Shown piece by piece: positions 42,628 through 50,506 of a stretch of DNA of 64,000 nucleotides. Origin of the DNA: Bradyrhizobium nivariense (GTDB lineage Bacteria; Pseudomonadota; Alphaproteobacteria; Rhizobiales; Xanthobacteraceae); the NCBI RefSeq assembly GCF_029846715.1, contig NZ_JARVWW010000037.1:1-64000 (forward strand). Direction: 5' to 3'. Each line of letters opens with the position of its first letter. Positions within the stretch are counted from its first letter, which is position 1. The notes beneath the pieces are model-generated. The model did no database searches. It worked only from the letters and a program-made list of their open reading frames with translations, and was not told where the DNA came from. The position numbers and the translations under genes are program-made.

Positions 42628-42657
42628 AGGGGCGCAGCGATGCGCCCCTTTCTTTTT
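42628..42657 (+). terminator. rho-independent terminator after antiporter 2
   Basis: AGGGGCGCA / TGCGCCCCT with GCGA loop, followed by TTCTTTTT. Confidence 0.93.
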
Positions 42658-42728
42658 GGCGCTTTTTGGCGAACGGCAAACGTCAATATTGCTGCCGCAA
42701 GATTTTTCGGATCAGCCAAATCGAGCGC

Positions 42729-42754
42729 TTGACGATTGGCATTATGTATACCAA
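42729..42754 (+). promoter_or_regulatory. -35 TTGACG plus predicted GntR operator, site F
   Basis: TTGACG (42729-42734) followed after 1 base by TTGGCAT-TATGT-ATACCAA (42736-42754), the best match of all six sites (one base from perfect symmetry). It lies 31 bases before the CBS-protein start, which has GAGGAGG as ribosome site, so very little leader remains. Confidence 0.75.
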
Positions 42755-42785
42755 ACTTGGCCCGTCATTCACCGAGGAGGTTGCA

Positions 42786-43211
42786 ATGCTGGTCGGAGAC
42801 ATTCTGCGCAAGAAGACACCGCGCGTTGTCACGGTGCGAATGAACGAAACGGTGGGTATCGCCGCCAAGCTGATGCGCGCCAACAATATCAGCGCGCTGG
42901 TGGTCAAGGACGTGGTCCGCTCCGAGGGTAACACCGCGGTCGGCATGTTCACCGAACGCGACGTCGTGCGCGCAGTTGCCGAGCACGGCGCCAATGCCGT
43001 CAACGTCAAGGTCTCGCAGCTCGTCTCGGTGCAGCAGCTCGTGTCCTGCACGTCGAGCGACACGATCGAGCACATCCGCCATTTGATGAACCAGAATCAC
43101 ATTCGCCACCTGCCTGTGATCGACGATTACAGCCTCGTCTCGGTCGTCAGCATGCGCGACATCGCCGCTGCCATGGACGAAGCGATCAACGGCACACCGC
43201 GAGCAGCCTAG
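42786..43211 (+). CDS. twin-CBS-domain protein
   Basis: 141 aa consisting only of a Bateman pair: CBS1 about residues 8-65 (TPRVVTVRMNETVGIAAKLM ... GMFTERDVVRAV) and CBS2 about 78-133 (SCTSSDTIEHIRHLMNQNHI ... VVSMRDIAAAM). Such stand-alone pairs bind adenine nucleotides (AMP, ATP, S-adenosyl compounds, CoA-like ligands in some cases) and act as energy sensors. The perfect GAGGAGG ribosome site decides the start; the long open frame upstream crosses the operator and is not used. It is under predicted GntR site F next to the antiporters, so it may report ADP/ATP state to oxalate uptake or Oxc (inference). Confidence 0.92.
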   Translation: MLVGDILRKKTPRVVTVRMNETVGIAAKLMRANNISALVVKDVVRSEGNTAVGMFTERDVVRAVAEHGANAVNVKVSQLVSVQQLVSCTSSDTIEHIRHLMNQNHIRHLPVIDDYSLVSVVSMRDIAAAMDEAINGTPRAA

Positions 43212-43259
43212 AGCCTGATCCGGAAAAGCGCGCAGCGGTTTTCCGAAAAGATCATGCTC
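43211..43259. repeat. palindromic intergenic repeat, copy 2
   Basis: GAGCCTGATCCGGAAAA ... TTTTCCGAAAAGATCATGCTC; same family as 2981-3029 and 45282-45330. It begins on the last base of the CBS-protein stop codon. Confidence 0.85.
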
Positions 43260-43377
43260 AAACAATAAACTAACGCGTCACTCTTCCCCTGCGACGACCG
43301 GCCCCGGCTCGGACCCTTCCGAGCCGGACCGGATCTTTCGTGCCGAAATCCGGCTTCTGCTGCTTCGCGAGGATTCC

Positions 43378-44397
43378 ATGAAGATCTGCATCTACGGCGC
43401 CGGCGCAATCGGCGGATATCTCGGAGTTCAGCTCGCGCGCGCGGGCGCCGACGTCAGCCTGGTCGCACGCGGCGCCCACCTCGCCGCGATGCGCGAGCGC
43501 GGCCTGACGCTGCTCGCGGGCGAGGAGAAGCACACCGTGCATACGCGCTGCACCGACGATCCCGCCGAGCTCGGCGTGCAGGACTACATCATCATCACGC
43601 TGAAGGCGCACTCGATCACCGGCGTGATCGAGAAAATGCAGCCGCTGCTCGGACCCCACACCCGCATCGTCACCGCCGTCAACGGCATTCCCTATTGGTA
43701 CTTCTACAAGCACGGCGGCCAATACGAGAACGCGACGCTGGAGAGCATCGACCCCGGCGGACGGCAGTGGCGCGAAATCGGCGCCGAGCGCGCCATCGGC
43801 TGCATCGTCTATCCCGCCACCGAGATCGAGGCGCCCGGCGTGATCCGCCACGTCTACGGCAACAACTTTCCGCTCGGCGAGCCCTCCGGCGAAGTCACCT
43901 CGGACGTGCAGCGCCTCGCCGACCTCTTCGTCGCCGCCGGGCTGAAAGCGCCGGTGCTCGACCGCATCCGCGACGAGATCTGGCTCAAGCTGTGGGGCAA
44001 TGTCTGCTTCAACCCGATCAGCGCGCTGACCCATGCAACCCTCGACGTGATCTGCACCGATCCGGCCACCCGCGCGTTGTCGCGCGCGATCATGATGGAG
44101 ACGCAAGGCATCGCCGAGACGTTCGGCGTCAAATTCCGCGTCGACGTCGAGCGCCGCATCGAGGGCGCACGCAAGGTCGGGGCGCACAAGACCTCGATGC
44201 TCCAGGATCTCGAGCGCGGCCGCCCGATGGAGATCGACCCGCTCGTCACCGTCGTGCAGGAGATGGGTCGCCTCACCGGCGTTGCCACACCCGCGCTCGA
44301 CTCCGTGCTGGCGATGGTGACCCAGCGCGCCCGCATCGCCGGTCTCTACGACGGCATCTCGACGCCATCAGATCCGCGCGCACTGGCGGTGGCATGA
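43378..44397 (+). CDS. 2-dehydropantoate 2-reductase-family protein (PanE-like)
   Basis: 339 aa. The NADP motif MKICIYGAGAIGGYLGVQLA is followed by the catalytic Lys in EIWLKLWGNVCFNPISALTH (about residue 203) and the C-terminal helical domain with the carboxylate-binding Glu in RGRPMEIDPL. It reduces a 2-oxo acid such as ketopantoate. It is coupled by ATGA overlap to an FAA-hydrolase, which argues for a catabolic 2-oxo/2-hydroxy acid role in place of, or besides, pantothenate synthesis. Confidence 0.9.
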   Translation: MKICIYGAGAIGGYLGVQLARAGADVSLVARGAHLAAMRERGLTLLAGEEKHTVHTRCTDDPAELGVQDYIIITLKAHSITGVIEKMQPLLGPHTRIVTAVNGIPYWYFYKHGGQYENATLESIDPGGRQWREIGAERAIGCIVYPATEIEAPGVIRHVYGNNFPLGEPSGEVTSDVQRLADLFVAAGLKAPVLDRIRDEIWLKLWGNVCFNPISALTHATLDVICTDPATRALSRAIMMETQGIAETFGVKFRVDVERRIEGARKVGAHKTSMLQDLERGRPMEIDPLVTVVQEMGRLTGVATPALDSVLAMVTQRARIAGLYDGISTPSDPRALAVA

Positions 44398-45182
44398 TGG
44401 CTGGCGAGATCAAACAATGGCTCCGCTTCCGCAATAGCGGTGCGACTGGCTTCGGCACGCTGACGTCGTCGGGCATCAGCGTGCACGAGGGCGAGATGTT
44501 CGGCCGCCATGCAGCCACCGGCAAGACGCTGGCGCTGTCGGAGGTCGAGCTGCTCGCGCCCTGCGCACCCAGCAAGATCGTCGCGCTCTGGAACAATTTT
44601 CACGCGCTCGCAGCCAAGCTGAACCAGCCCGAGCCGCCGGAGCCGCTCTATCTCCTGAAGGCCACCACCAGCATCACGACGTCAGGCGCCGTGATCCGCC
44701 GCCCCTCTTACTACGACGGCAAGACGACCTATGAGGGCGAGCTCGGCATCGTCATCGGCAAGACCTGCGCCCGGGTGTCGCCGGCGGAAGCAGACAGCTT
44801 CATCTTCGGCTACACCTGCGTCAATGACATCACCGCCAACGACATCCTGACCAGCGACCCGACCTTCCCGCAATGGGCCCGCGCCAAGGGCATCGACGAT
44901 TACGGCCCGTTCGGCCCCATCATCGCGACCGGTCTCGATCCGGCGAAGCTGGTGGTCCGCACCACTCTCAACGGCGCGGAGCGGCAGAACTATCCGATAT
45001 CGGACATGATCTTTACCGCGCAGGAGCTGGTCAGCAGGATCTCCCACGACATGACCCTGCTCCCCGGCGATCTCATCGCGGTCGGCACCTCCGTCGGCGT
45101 CGGCGTGATGAAAGAGCCGGTGAACACGGTGACGGTCGCGATCGACGGCATCGGCGAGCTGACCAACGAGTTTCGGCTGTAG
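44394..45182 (+). CDS. fumarylacetoacetate hydrolase-family protein
   Basis: 262 aa FAH C-domain protein. Divalent-metal ligands are in YEGELGIVIG (Glu-x-Glu, about residue 117) and NDITAND; the oxyanion/His region is upstream. Typical reactions are hydrolysis of acylpyruvates, oxaloacetate decarboxylation or 2-oxo-hepta-dioate hydration. Start overlaps the PanE-like stop (ATGATGG; the second ATG at 44397 is also possible). Substrate not determinable; an oxalate- or pyruvate-releasing reaction would fit the neighbourhood (inference). Confidence 0.9.
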   Translation: MMAGEIKQWLRFRNSGATGFGTLTSSGISVHEGEMFGRHAATGKTLALSEVELLAPCAPSKIVALWNNFHALAAKLNQPEPPEPLYLLKATTSITTSGAVIRRPSYYDGKTTYEGELGIVIGKTCARVSPAEADSFIFGYTCVNDITANDILTSDPTFPQWARAKGIDDYGPFGPIIATGLDPAKLVVRTTLNGAERQNYPISDMIFTAQELVSRISHDMTLLPGDLIAVGTSVGVGVMKEPVNTVTVAIDGIGELTNEFRL

Positions 45183-45281
45183 CGCGGGCCGGTTCGTCAG
45201 TTGCTGCCGCAAGCTGACGAACCCATTGCTAAGGTGCGATGAGATTGGGATGAAGCGTCATCGCGCCTCAGGTTATTGTTT

Positions 45282-45330
45282 GAGCATGATCTCTTCGGAA
45301 AACCGCTACGCACTTTTCCGGATCATGCTC
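45282..45330. repeat. palindromic intergenic repeat, copy 3
   Basis: GAGCATGATC ... GATCATGCTC with TTCGGAAAA/TTTTCCGG inside, nearly identical to 2981-3029, including the ATTGTTTGAGC left flank found also beside copy 2. Confidence 0.87.
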
Positions 45331-45347
45331 CATTCCGGCAAAGTGCC

Positions 45348-45875
45348 TCAGGCTCCCGGCCGCTGTCCGAGCCAGCCGGGGCTCGGCTCGCCCTTCACTT
45401 CGCCGAAATAGAGGGCGAAGGTCTGGCGCCACCGTTCCACGAGGGCCCGATCTTCCATGAACCGCGGAAACTCGGCGAAATGGGAGTTGGCATAGTCCCA
45501 AACCGGCTTCAGGCCGCCCTGCGGCTGCACGTCAGTGCGAACGGACCAGCCGTTATGGGCTTTGCGCTGGTTCTCCTCCGAAATCTGCCAGTTCATGTAC
45601 AGTTTGGCTGCCGCCTTGTGCGGCGCGTCCTTGAGGATCGCTGCACGCTGGCCCCACCCAAGGAACGGATGCCCGTCCGCAATGGCCCATCTCACCGGCG
45701 CGTTCGCCGGTGTTGTCAGCGATCCGGATCCGCCGACGCCAACGGCCTTCTGATGCTGCGAAATGGCGAGGCCCGGCGAATGCGTGCCGCGCGCAAATTG
45801 CAGGCCTTGATCCGCCAGCTTCTGGATCCAGTCCCAGCCATAGGTCTCCGCATAGAGCTTGTAGAGAAAGAGCAC
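45348..45875 (-). pseudogene. C-terminal half of an ABC-transporter solute-binding protein
   Basis: About 175 aa resembling the second half of family-1/iron-thiamine-type extracellular solute-binding proteins (AETYGWDWIQKLADQGLQFA ... GHPFLGWGQRAAILKDAPH, AKLYMNWQISEENQR). The N-terminal lobe and signal peptide are absent; upstream it abuts a LysR fragment on the opposite strand. Full proteins are about 340 aa, so half the gene is lost. Confidence 0.75.
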
Positions 45876-45886
45876 GGCGTCATCGT

Positions 45887-46189
45887 CACGACTGGGTCCT
45901 CCGCGATACCGATGGGAAGTCCCACCGGGTACCGATCAGAGGCACGTTGAGCTGCAACAACGGCGACGCGCTGGTCACGGCGGCAGTTGCCGGTACGGGT
46001 CTCGTACTTCAGCCCGGCTTCCTCGTGGCCGATGAGATCGCGGACGGACGACTTGTCCCGGTGCTCGCGTCCTACAAGACGAGGCAATTTTTCGTCCAGT
46101 CACTTACGATCCCGACAGCGTATCCCCGCAAGGACATTGCCAAGCTTTCGGAATTCCTGTTCGAGACGATGCGGCTCGTGAATTACTAG
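45887..46189 (+). pseudogene. C-terminal fragment of a LysR-family regulator
   Basis: About 100 residues from WVLRDTDGKSHRVP through GTGLVLQPGFLVADEIADG to LSEFLFETMRL, the last third of a LysR substrate-binding domain. No start, HTH or first half. It begins within ~10 bases of the 5' edge of the oppositely oriented solute-binding fragment, marking one deletion or inversion joint. Confidence 0.75.
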
Positions 46190-46373
46190 CACCACGATAT
46201 GCCGAAGGGCAGTTCGACCCGGATGACACCGCGCTCTCTGGACTTGGAGCGCTTGGCCAACTCCCGGTCAGCCGCCCCCGCGCTCGAACGACCGCGATCG
46301 ACGCGCCCCTTGATCTCGGTTCCGCTCTCCAATAGCAATCATGGCGAGATTGTGCCGGCGTGAGGAAGTCACG

Positions 46374-47780
46374 ATGTGGCTGTTGTTGCTGTTTGCTTGG
46401 TTTGTTCTGCTCGCCGCCATCGCGCTCTTCGCCCAGCAGGCGCTCGGTTACGATGTCGGCCACCTGCCCGCCTGGTTCGGAGGCCTGCCTGTCCCGCAGC
46501 GTATCGCGACCGGCGCGATCCTGGCCCTGGCGCTGGCACTGATCGGCGCCTCCGCCTGGCGGCTGTCGCGCCAGGACCGGCGCCTCGACAGTTTGCGCGA
46601 CCGCCTCAAGAAGACCCGCGAGGACGTCGTCGTCGCCCACGCCCTGCAAAACCACCTCGACGCCACCGTCCAGCACCTGATCGAGAGCGACCCCCGGGAG
46701 GCCGTCTCCGCCCTCCACGACAAGCTGGGCGAGACCGAGCAGCGCGCTCTGCTCCAGCGGGGCCGCAACGAATCCACCGACATGCACGACCAGCTCGCTG
46801 AAATTCGCCGCCGTCAGCAGGGGGTGCGCGATATGGTCGGCAAGGTCGCCGATCAGCGCCGCGCGGTCGAGCCCGTCTTCACCGAGATCCGCGACCGCCA
46901 GAACCAGCTCGAACGCTCGCTGCACGACCTCGAGACCGACGACCGCAAGAACAACCTCGCCGACCGGCTCAAGGACATCGCGCGCGACGTATCGGCGCTG
47001 CTGTCGCGGGTGGGCGCGGTCCAGGACACCTTTGCGACCCTGAACCAGTACAAGGAAGATCTGGCGAAATCCCACGCCGAGCTGGTGCCGCTGCGATCAA
47101 CGGACGCCGGCCTCAATGCCCTGATCGGCGAGCTGAGCCTCAGCCATGACCGCCTCGCCAAGAGCGTCGACGAGCTCGAAACCGGCGGCGAAGCGCCGCT
47201 CGGCACCCGCGTCGAGACGCTGTCGAAGAACAAGATCGAGATCGAGCAGCGCCTGGCCCGCGTCGACGACAGCTTCAACATCCTGAAAGGCATCCGGCTC
47301 GACTTCGAGGAGCTCGGCCAGCGCCAAGCCCAGCTCGAACGCTCGCTCGCCGGAGTCGAGACCGACCCCGACGGCAAAACGCTTGCCGACCGCCAGAATG
47401 CGCTGAACGATTTTGTTCTCCAGTCGCGCCAGCGCCTCGGCGCGTTGCAGGAGACGCTGGCGACGCTGAACGCCTTCAAGGCGGAGCTGTCGAAGTCGCA
47501 GGCCGACCTCGTCCCGCTGAAGGCCCCGGTGTTCGGCATCGAGGCCCTGATCGCGGACGTCGGCACCACCCGCGACCTCCTCGCCAAGACCGTCGGCGAG
47601 ATCGAGGCGAGCGGCGACGTCACCCTCGCCTCGCGCGTCGACGCACTGACCAAGAGCAAGCGCGAGGTCGAAGACCGCCTCGCCCGCATCTTCGACAATT
47701 TCAACGCGCTCGACGGCTTGCGAAAGGACATCGGCGGCATCTTCTCGACGATCCGGAACAGCCTGAACCGGATCGGGTGA
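46374..47780 (+). CDS. membrane-anchored long coiled-coil protein with internal duplications
   Basis: 468 aa. Two hydrophobic helices at residues ~1-20 (MWLLLLFAWFVLLAAIALFA) and ~40-60 (ATGAILALALALIGASAW), then about 400 residues of almost pure coiled coil rich in Leu/Asp/Arg/Gln. A ~150-residue unit is repeated (RQNQLERSLHDLETD... and RQAQLERSLAGVETD...; KSHAELVPLRS... and KSQADLVPLKA...; RVETLSKNKIEIEQRLARV and RVDALTKSKREVEDRLARI). A scaffold, RmuC- or cell-envelope-organising type protein is plausible; no enzymatic domain. Start decided by GAGGAAG. Confidence 0.85.
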   Translation: MWLLLLFAWFVLLAAIALFAQQALGYDVGHLPAWFGGLPVPQRIATGAILALALALIGASAWRLSRQDRRLDSLRDRLKKTREDVVVAHALQNHLDATVQHLIESDPREAVSALHDKLGETEQRALLQRGRNESTDMHDQLAEIRRRQQGVRDMVGKVADQRRAVEPVFTEIRDRQNQLERSLHDLETDDRKNNLADRLKDIARDVSALLSRVGAVQDTFATLNQYKEDLAKSHAELVPLRSTDAGLNALIGELSLSHDRLAKSVDELETGGEAPLGTRVETLSKNKIEIEQRLARVDDSFNILKGIRLDFEELGQRQAQLERSLAGVETDPDGKTLADRQNALNDFVLQSRQRLGALQETLATLNAFKAELSKSQADLVPLKAPVFGIEALIADVGTTRDLLAKTVGEIEASGDVTLASRVDALTKSKREVEDRLARIFDNFNALDGLRKDIGGIFSTIRNSLNRIG

Positions 47781-47835
47781 AAGCCGGGCCGCCGGCTGGT
47801 TCGAACCGCGACTGACATCCGTACGACCAATCGCT

Positions 47836-48567
47836 ATGCGCATCATCCTCGGTCTCCTTTCCGGCTTACTCGGCGCACTCGCCGGCTGGTCCGCGCTTGC
47901 CGCATTGGTGGTCATGCTGGCGGGGCCGGACCGCGATGGCGGCACCGCCATGGGGGCATTCTTCAACATCGGCCCGATCGGCGGCGTAGCCGGCCTCTTC
48001 GCCGGCATCTGGCTATTCACGCGCGTCGGTCTCGTTCGAAACAGCGCGCCGCCCCGCGCGGCGGAATCGCATGAGGCAGCCCCTCACCCCAAGACCCCTC
48101 ACCCCAAGACACGCGTGTCTTTCCCTTTTGCCATCACGCTTCTGCTCATCACAGGCGGCCTCTCCTGGTGGGGATGGTATGAATTCATCCGCTCGCCCTA
48201 TCTCAGCCACGGGTTCATGACCCTCGATCTGCAATTCAGGCTTCCGGCCGGCACTATCCTGCCAGACGCCAAGGACGACGTGCGGATCGAAGTGGAGGAA
48301 GCGCAGAGACATGCGACCGCCGGACCGGCCGCCAATTGGCGCGCCCATGAAGGTGACCGTCCGGCGATCATCGCCTCCGCCTCGCTGACGTACAAGACGC
48401 GCCACCGTGCCGTCAGCCTGACGCTCCCGGGCCTTCCAACGCAAAGCTGGCCGATCGATCTTCCCTCCGATCCCGACCCGACGCCCGGCTATTCGCCCTG
48501 GCGCGCTGCGAGCGAACCATCACCTACGAAGATCGAGATGCAATTCCGGCTGAGCGCCGACCGCTGA
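47836..48567 (+). CDS. membrane protein of unknown function
   Basis: 243 aa with membrane segments at about residues 4-28, 44-62 and 95-115, then a soluble, probably periplasmic domain of ~125 residues (FMTLDLQFRLPAGTILPDAK...) ending MQFRLSADR. The linker between TM2 and TM3 carries an exact 15-bp tandem duplication (48081-48110) giving HPKTPHPKT. 55 bases after the coiled-coil gene, so possibly co-transcribed. No family recognised. Confidence 0.75.
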   Translation: MRIILGLLSGLLGALAGWSALAALVVMLAGPDRDGGTAMGAFFNIGPIGGVAGLFAGIWLFTRVGLVRNSAPPRAAESHEAAPHPKTPHPKTRVSFPFAITLLLITGGLSWWGWYEFIRSPYLSHGFMTLDLQFRLPAGTILPDAKDDVRIEVEEAQRHATAGPAANWRAHEGDRPAIIASASLTYKTRHRAVSLTLPGLPTQSWPIDLPSDPDPTPGYSPWRAASEPSPTKIEMQFRLSADR

Positions 48568-48738
48568 CGCTTGCGCGGCGCAGCCTCGAAACATTCAGAC
48601 ACGTCACATCTGCGCGCGCCCGACAGATGCCGCCAACATGTCGCGCGGATGCCGCAACTTGGACGCATTCGGCCGCCCTTCTGTGAGGCGTGTCTGGGGG
48701 CACGGCGGTGCCGTGTTTGGACCAAACTTTCTAGGGGT

Positions 48739-48939
48739 ATGACTGTGAAGAAGATTGTAATTGTCGTGGGTGCTACGCTTGCTCTGGTGACGGCCGCGAA
48801 CGCTGCGGATCTGCCGCGCCGCCAGCCCGTTCCGGTCTATTCGGAGCAAGCGCCGATCGGCAAGATGCCGATTGGCAAGAGCCCGATTGGTAAGGCCCCG
48901 ATCGGCAAGGCGCCCGGCCCCGTCGCGGCGCGCTACTGA
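48739..48939 (+). CDS. small exported PIGK-repeat protein, 66 aa
   Basis: Signal peptide MTVKKIVIVVGATLALVTAA (cleavage after ANA, about residue 22), a short basic stretch, then four tandem pentapeptides PIGKM-PIGKS-PIGKA-PIGKA encoded by four 15-bp repeats (48853-48912), then PGPVAARY. The mature product would be about 43 residues, basic and Pro/Gly-rich. CTAGGGGT precedes the start. No family recognised. Confidence 0.75.
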   Translation: MTVKKIVIVVGATLALVTAANAADLPRRQPVPVYSEQAPIGKMPIGKSPIGKAPIGKAPGPVAARY

Positions 48940-48996
48940 CGCGCAGCGAAATACGCGCAGAATCTGCGTGAGTGGCCGACAGTCCGGGGGCACAGC

Positions 48997-49647
48997 GTGA
49001 CGAACAAACCTGATCGATCGGGATCCTGCATCCTCGCGGGATTCGCCCTCGCGGCGATGCTCGCGTGCACGACACCCTCGGCCTCGGCCCACGAAGCGAA
49101 CAAGCGCGTTGCCGACGCAAATGCGCTTGTCCCGGCCGACACCGGCTCGCGACCGGCGCCGCCATCGACGCGGCGCGCGGTCGCGCGCGCGGAGAAAGGC
49201 CCCTATTACGTCGACTTCCGCGCCCGCACGGCTGCGAGCTGGGGCCATGCCTTCGTCTGGTACGGCAAGACCAGCGAGCGCGCCGTCGAGGTCGCGGGCC
49301 TGACGCCGTCCGGCGACACTCTTGCTTATGTGCTCGGCCACCTGACCTGGGTGCCGGCGGAGACCGGTGCGAGCTACGGCGATCTCGATCCCGACTATCT
49401 GACCGCGAACTACCGCGTCTATTTGAACGAAGCCGACGCCAAGCGCGTGTTCGCCTATATCAAGAAATTGCAGGCGAGCTCGCCGGTCTGGAACGCCGAG
49501 ACTACCAATTGCACCGGCTTCATCGGCGACATCGCCGAGTACATGGGATTGAAGGTCCCGTACCGCTGGCAACGCCCGGAAAACTTCGTCAACAGCCTCA
49601 AGGACATGAACGGCGGCCGCCAGATGGTGCGGCTGTCGGCGGAGTAG
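48997..49647 (+). CDS. exported protein with NlpC/P60-like (permuted) Cys/His motif
   Basis: 216 aa from a GTG with CCGGGGG upstream. Signal peptide with lipobox-like ALAAMLACTTP (possible lipoprotein at Cys24), linker, then a domain starting PYYVDFRARTAASWGHAFVW and containing TTNCTGFIGDIAEYMGLKVP. A His in SWGHAFVWYG before a Cys in TNCTGF is the order seen in circularly permuted NlpC/P60 (DUF4105-like) hydrolases, which cut peptidoglycan or acyl chains. Family assignment by motif only. Confidence 0.7.
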   Translation: MTNKPDRSGSCILAGFALAAMLACTTPSASAHEANKRVADANALVPADTGSRPAPPSTRRAVARAEKGPYYVDFRARTAASWGHAFVWYGKTSERAVEVAGLTPSGDTLAYVLGHLTWVPAETGASYGDLDPDYLTANYRVYLNEADAKRVFAYIKKLQASSPVWNAETTNCTGFIGDIAEYMGLKVPYRWQRPENFVNSLKDMNGGRQMVRLSAE

Positions 49648-49667
49648 CGGCGGTCACAATCGCTGTC

Positions 49668-49832
49668 ATTGCCCGCGAAGGCGGGCAATCCAGTATTCGG
49701 AGACAGCGAGGCTGGAATCGAGGAGCCGCGACGTACTGGATACCCCCGCCTGTCGCCTACGCTAAAAGCTTCGGCGCCCCTGGACCTCAACCTCGGCGAA
49801 GCCTTGGCGTAGCCGGGTCGCGGGGTATGACG
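49668..49832. repeat. inverted intergenic repeat
   Basis: Begins GTCATTGCCCGCGAAGGCGGGCAATCCAGTATT (shown here only by its ends) and ends GCGGGGTATGACG; same design as the element between oxc and frc (30095-30210), including the shared CCAGTATTCG. Confidence 0.75.
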
Positions 49833-50149
49833 ACGGGCAAAACACCCCGCGCAAATTCCCCGCCCCCGCTTGTCAACCCGCCGCGCCAAAAATATTCCGC
49901 TTTACCGAAATTCTGATTTACCGTACACACGAGCCACCCTGGCCCGAGACAAGGGGCGGATCGCGATCGTCACGAACCGCGGGCTGGGGTGCGATGGACG
50001 CGACGGCGTCGGGCGCGATCGGAATTGCAGGGCGGCTCTTGCCGTGAGCAGTTGCTCTCGCGCTTACGACACGATGCCGACAGCGTGTTCGCATGGCTTC
50101 GGGCGTGAGCACACGCCAGCTCCCGAAGTCCCAGCGAGGACGTGCGCGG
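49833..50149. other. no gene supported
   Basis: Gene-free stretch with a locally AT-rich segment (about 49889-49925) and a GC-rich remainder. Open frames exist on both strands but none has a ribosome site or recognisable motif. Confidence 0.4.
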
Positions 50150-50410
50150 ACGGCCAAGTCGTGTGGTCCTGACGCCCGAATCCGGCGTCAAGTCTCGTGG
50201 TGGCGCTCTCTGCCCGACCGGGCGGTCGCCAGCAATCCGCGAGGCGACGGGGGCAATAGGGCTCGACTCCCCGGGGAGAGCGCGAAGTAAGCCGTAAACC
50301 ATCGCGCAGGGAAGGCCGGGCGTTCGGCTGACCTGTGGTCCACCCCGTGTGCATTTTTTGGCGCACGGACCTGCGGGTGCCACCCGGCGCCCGGCCTTCC
50401 CTGCGCCCTT
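50150..50410. repeat. long structured intergenic element with a 19-bp perfect stem
   Basis: A TGACGCC/GGCGTCA hairpin (50170-50191) is followed by a hairpin whose 19-base arms (50304-50322 and 50388-50406) are exact reverse complements; inside are GTGTGC/GCGCAC and a T6 loop. I recall similar sequence recurring in Bradyrhizobium genomes, but cannot verify it. It may be a mobile repeat or a structured RNA. Strand of any transcript is unknown. Confidence 0.55.
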
Positions 50411-50506
50411 GTCACGACGAGGGCGACGCGATCGGGCAAAGCTCGGGCGAAATGCGCCGCGAGGAGGCGAAGTGTGCGCATTTCAATGCACGTATGAACA
50501 GACGCT

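Noticed and set aside
43378..44397. Calling the reductase panE of pantothenate synthesis
   Set aside because: It is translationally coupled to an FAA-hydrolase rather than to pan genes, and PanE-family proteins are often catabolic paralogues.
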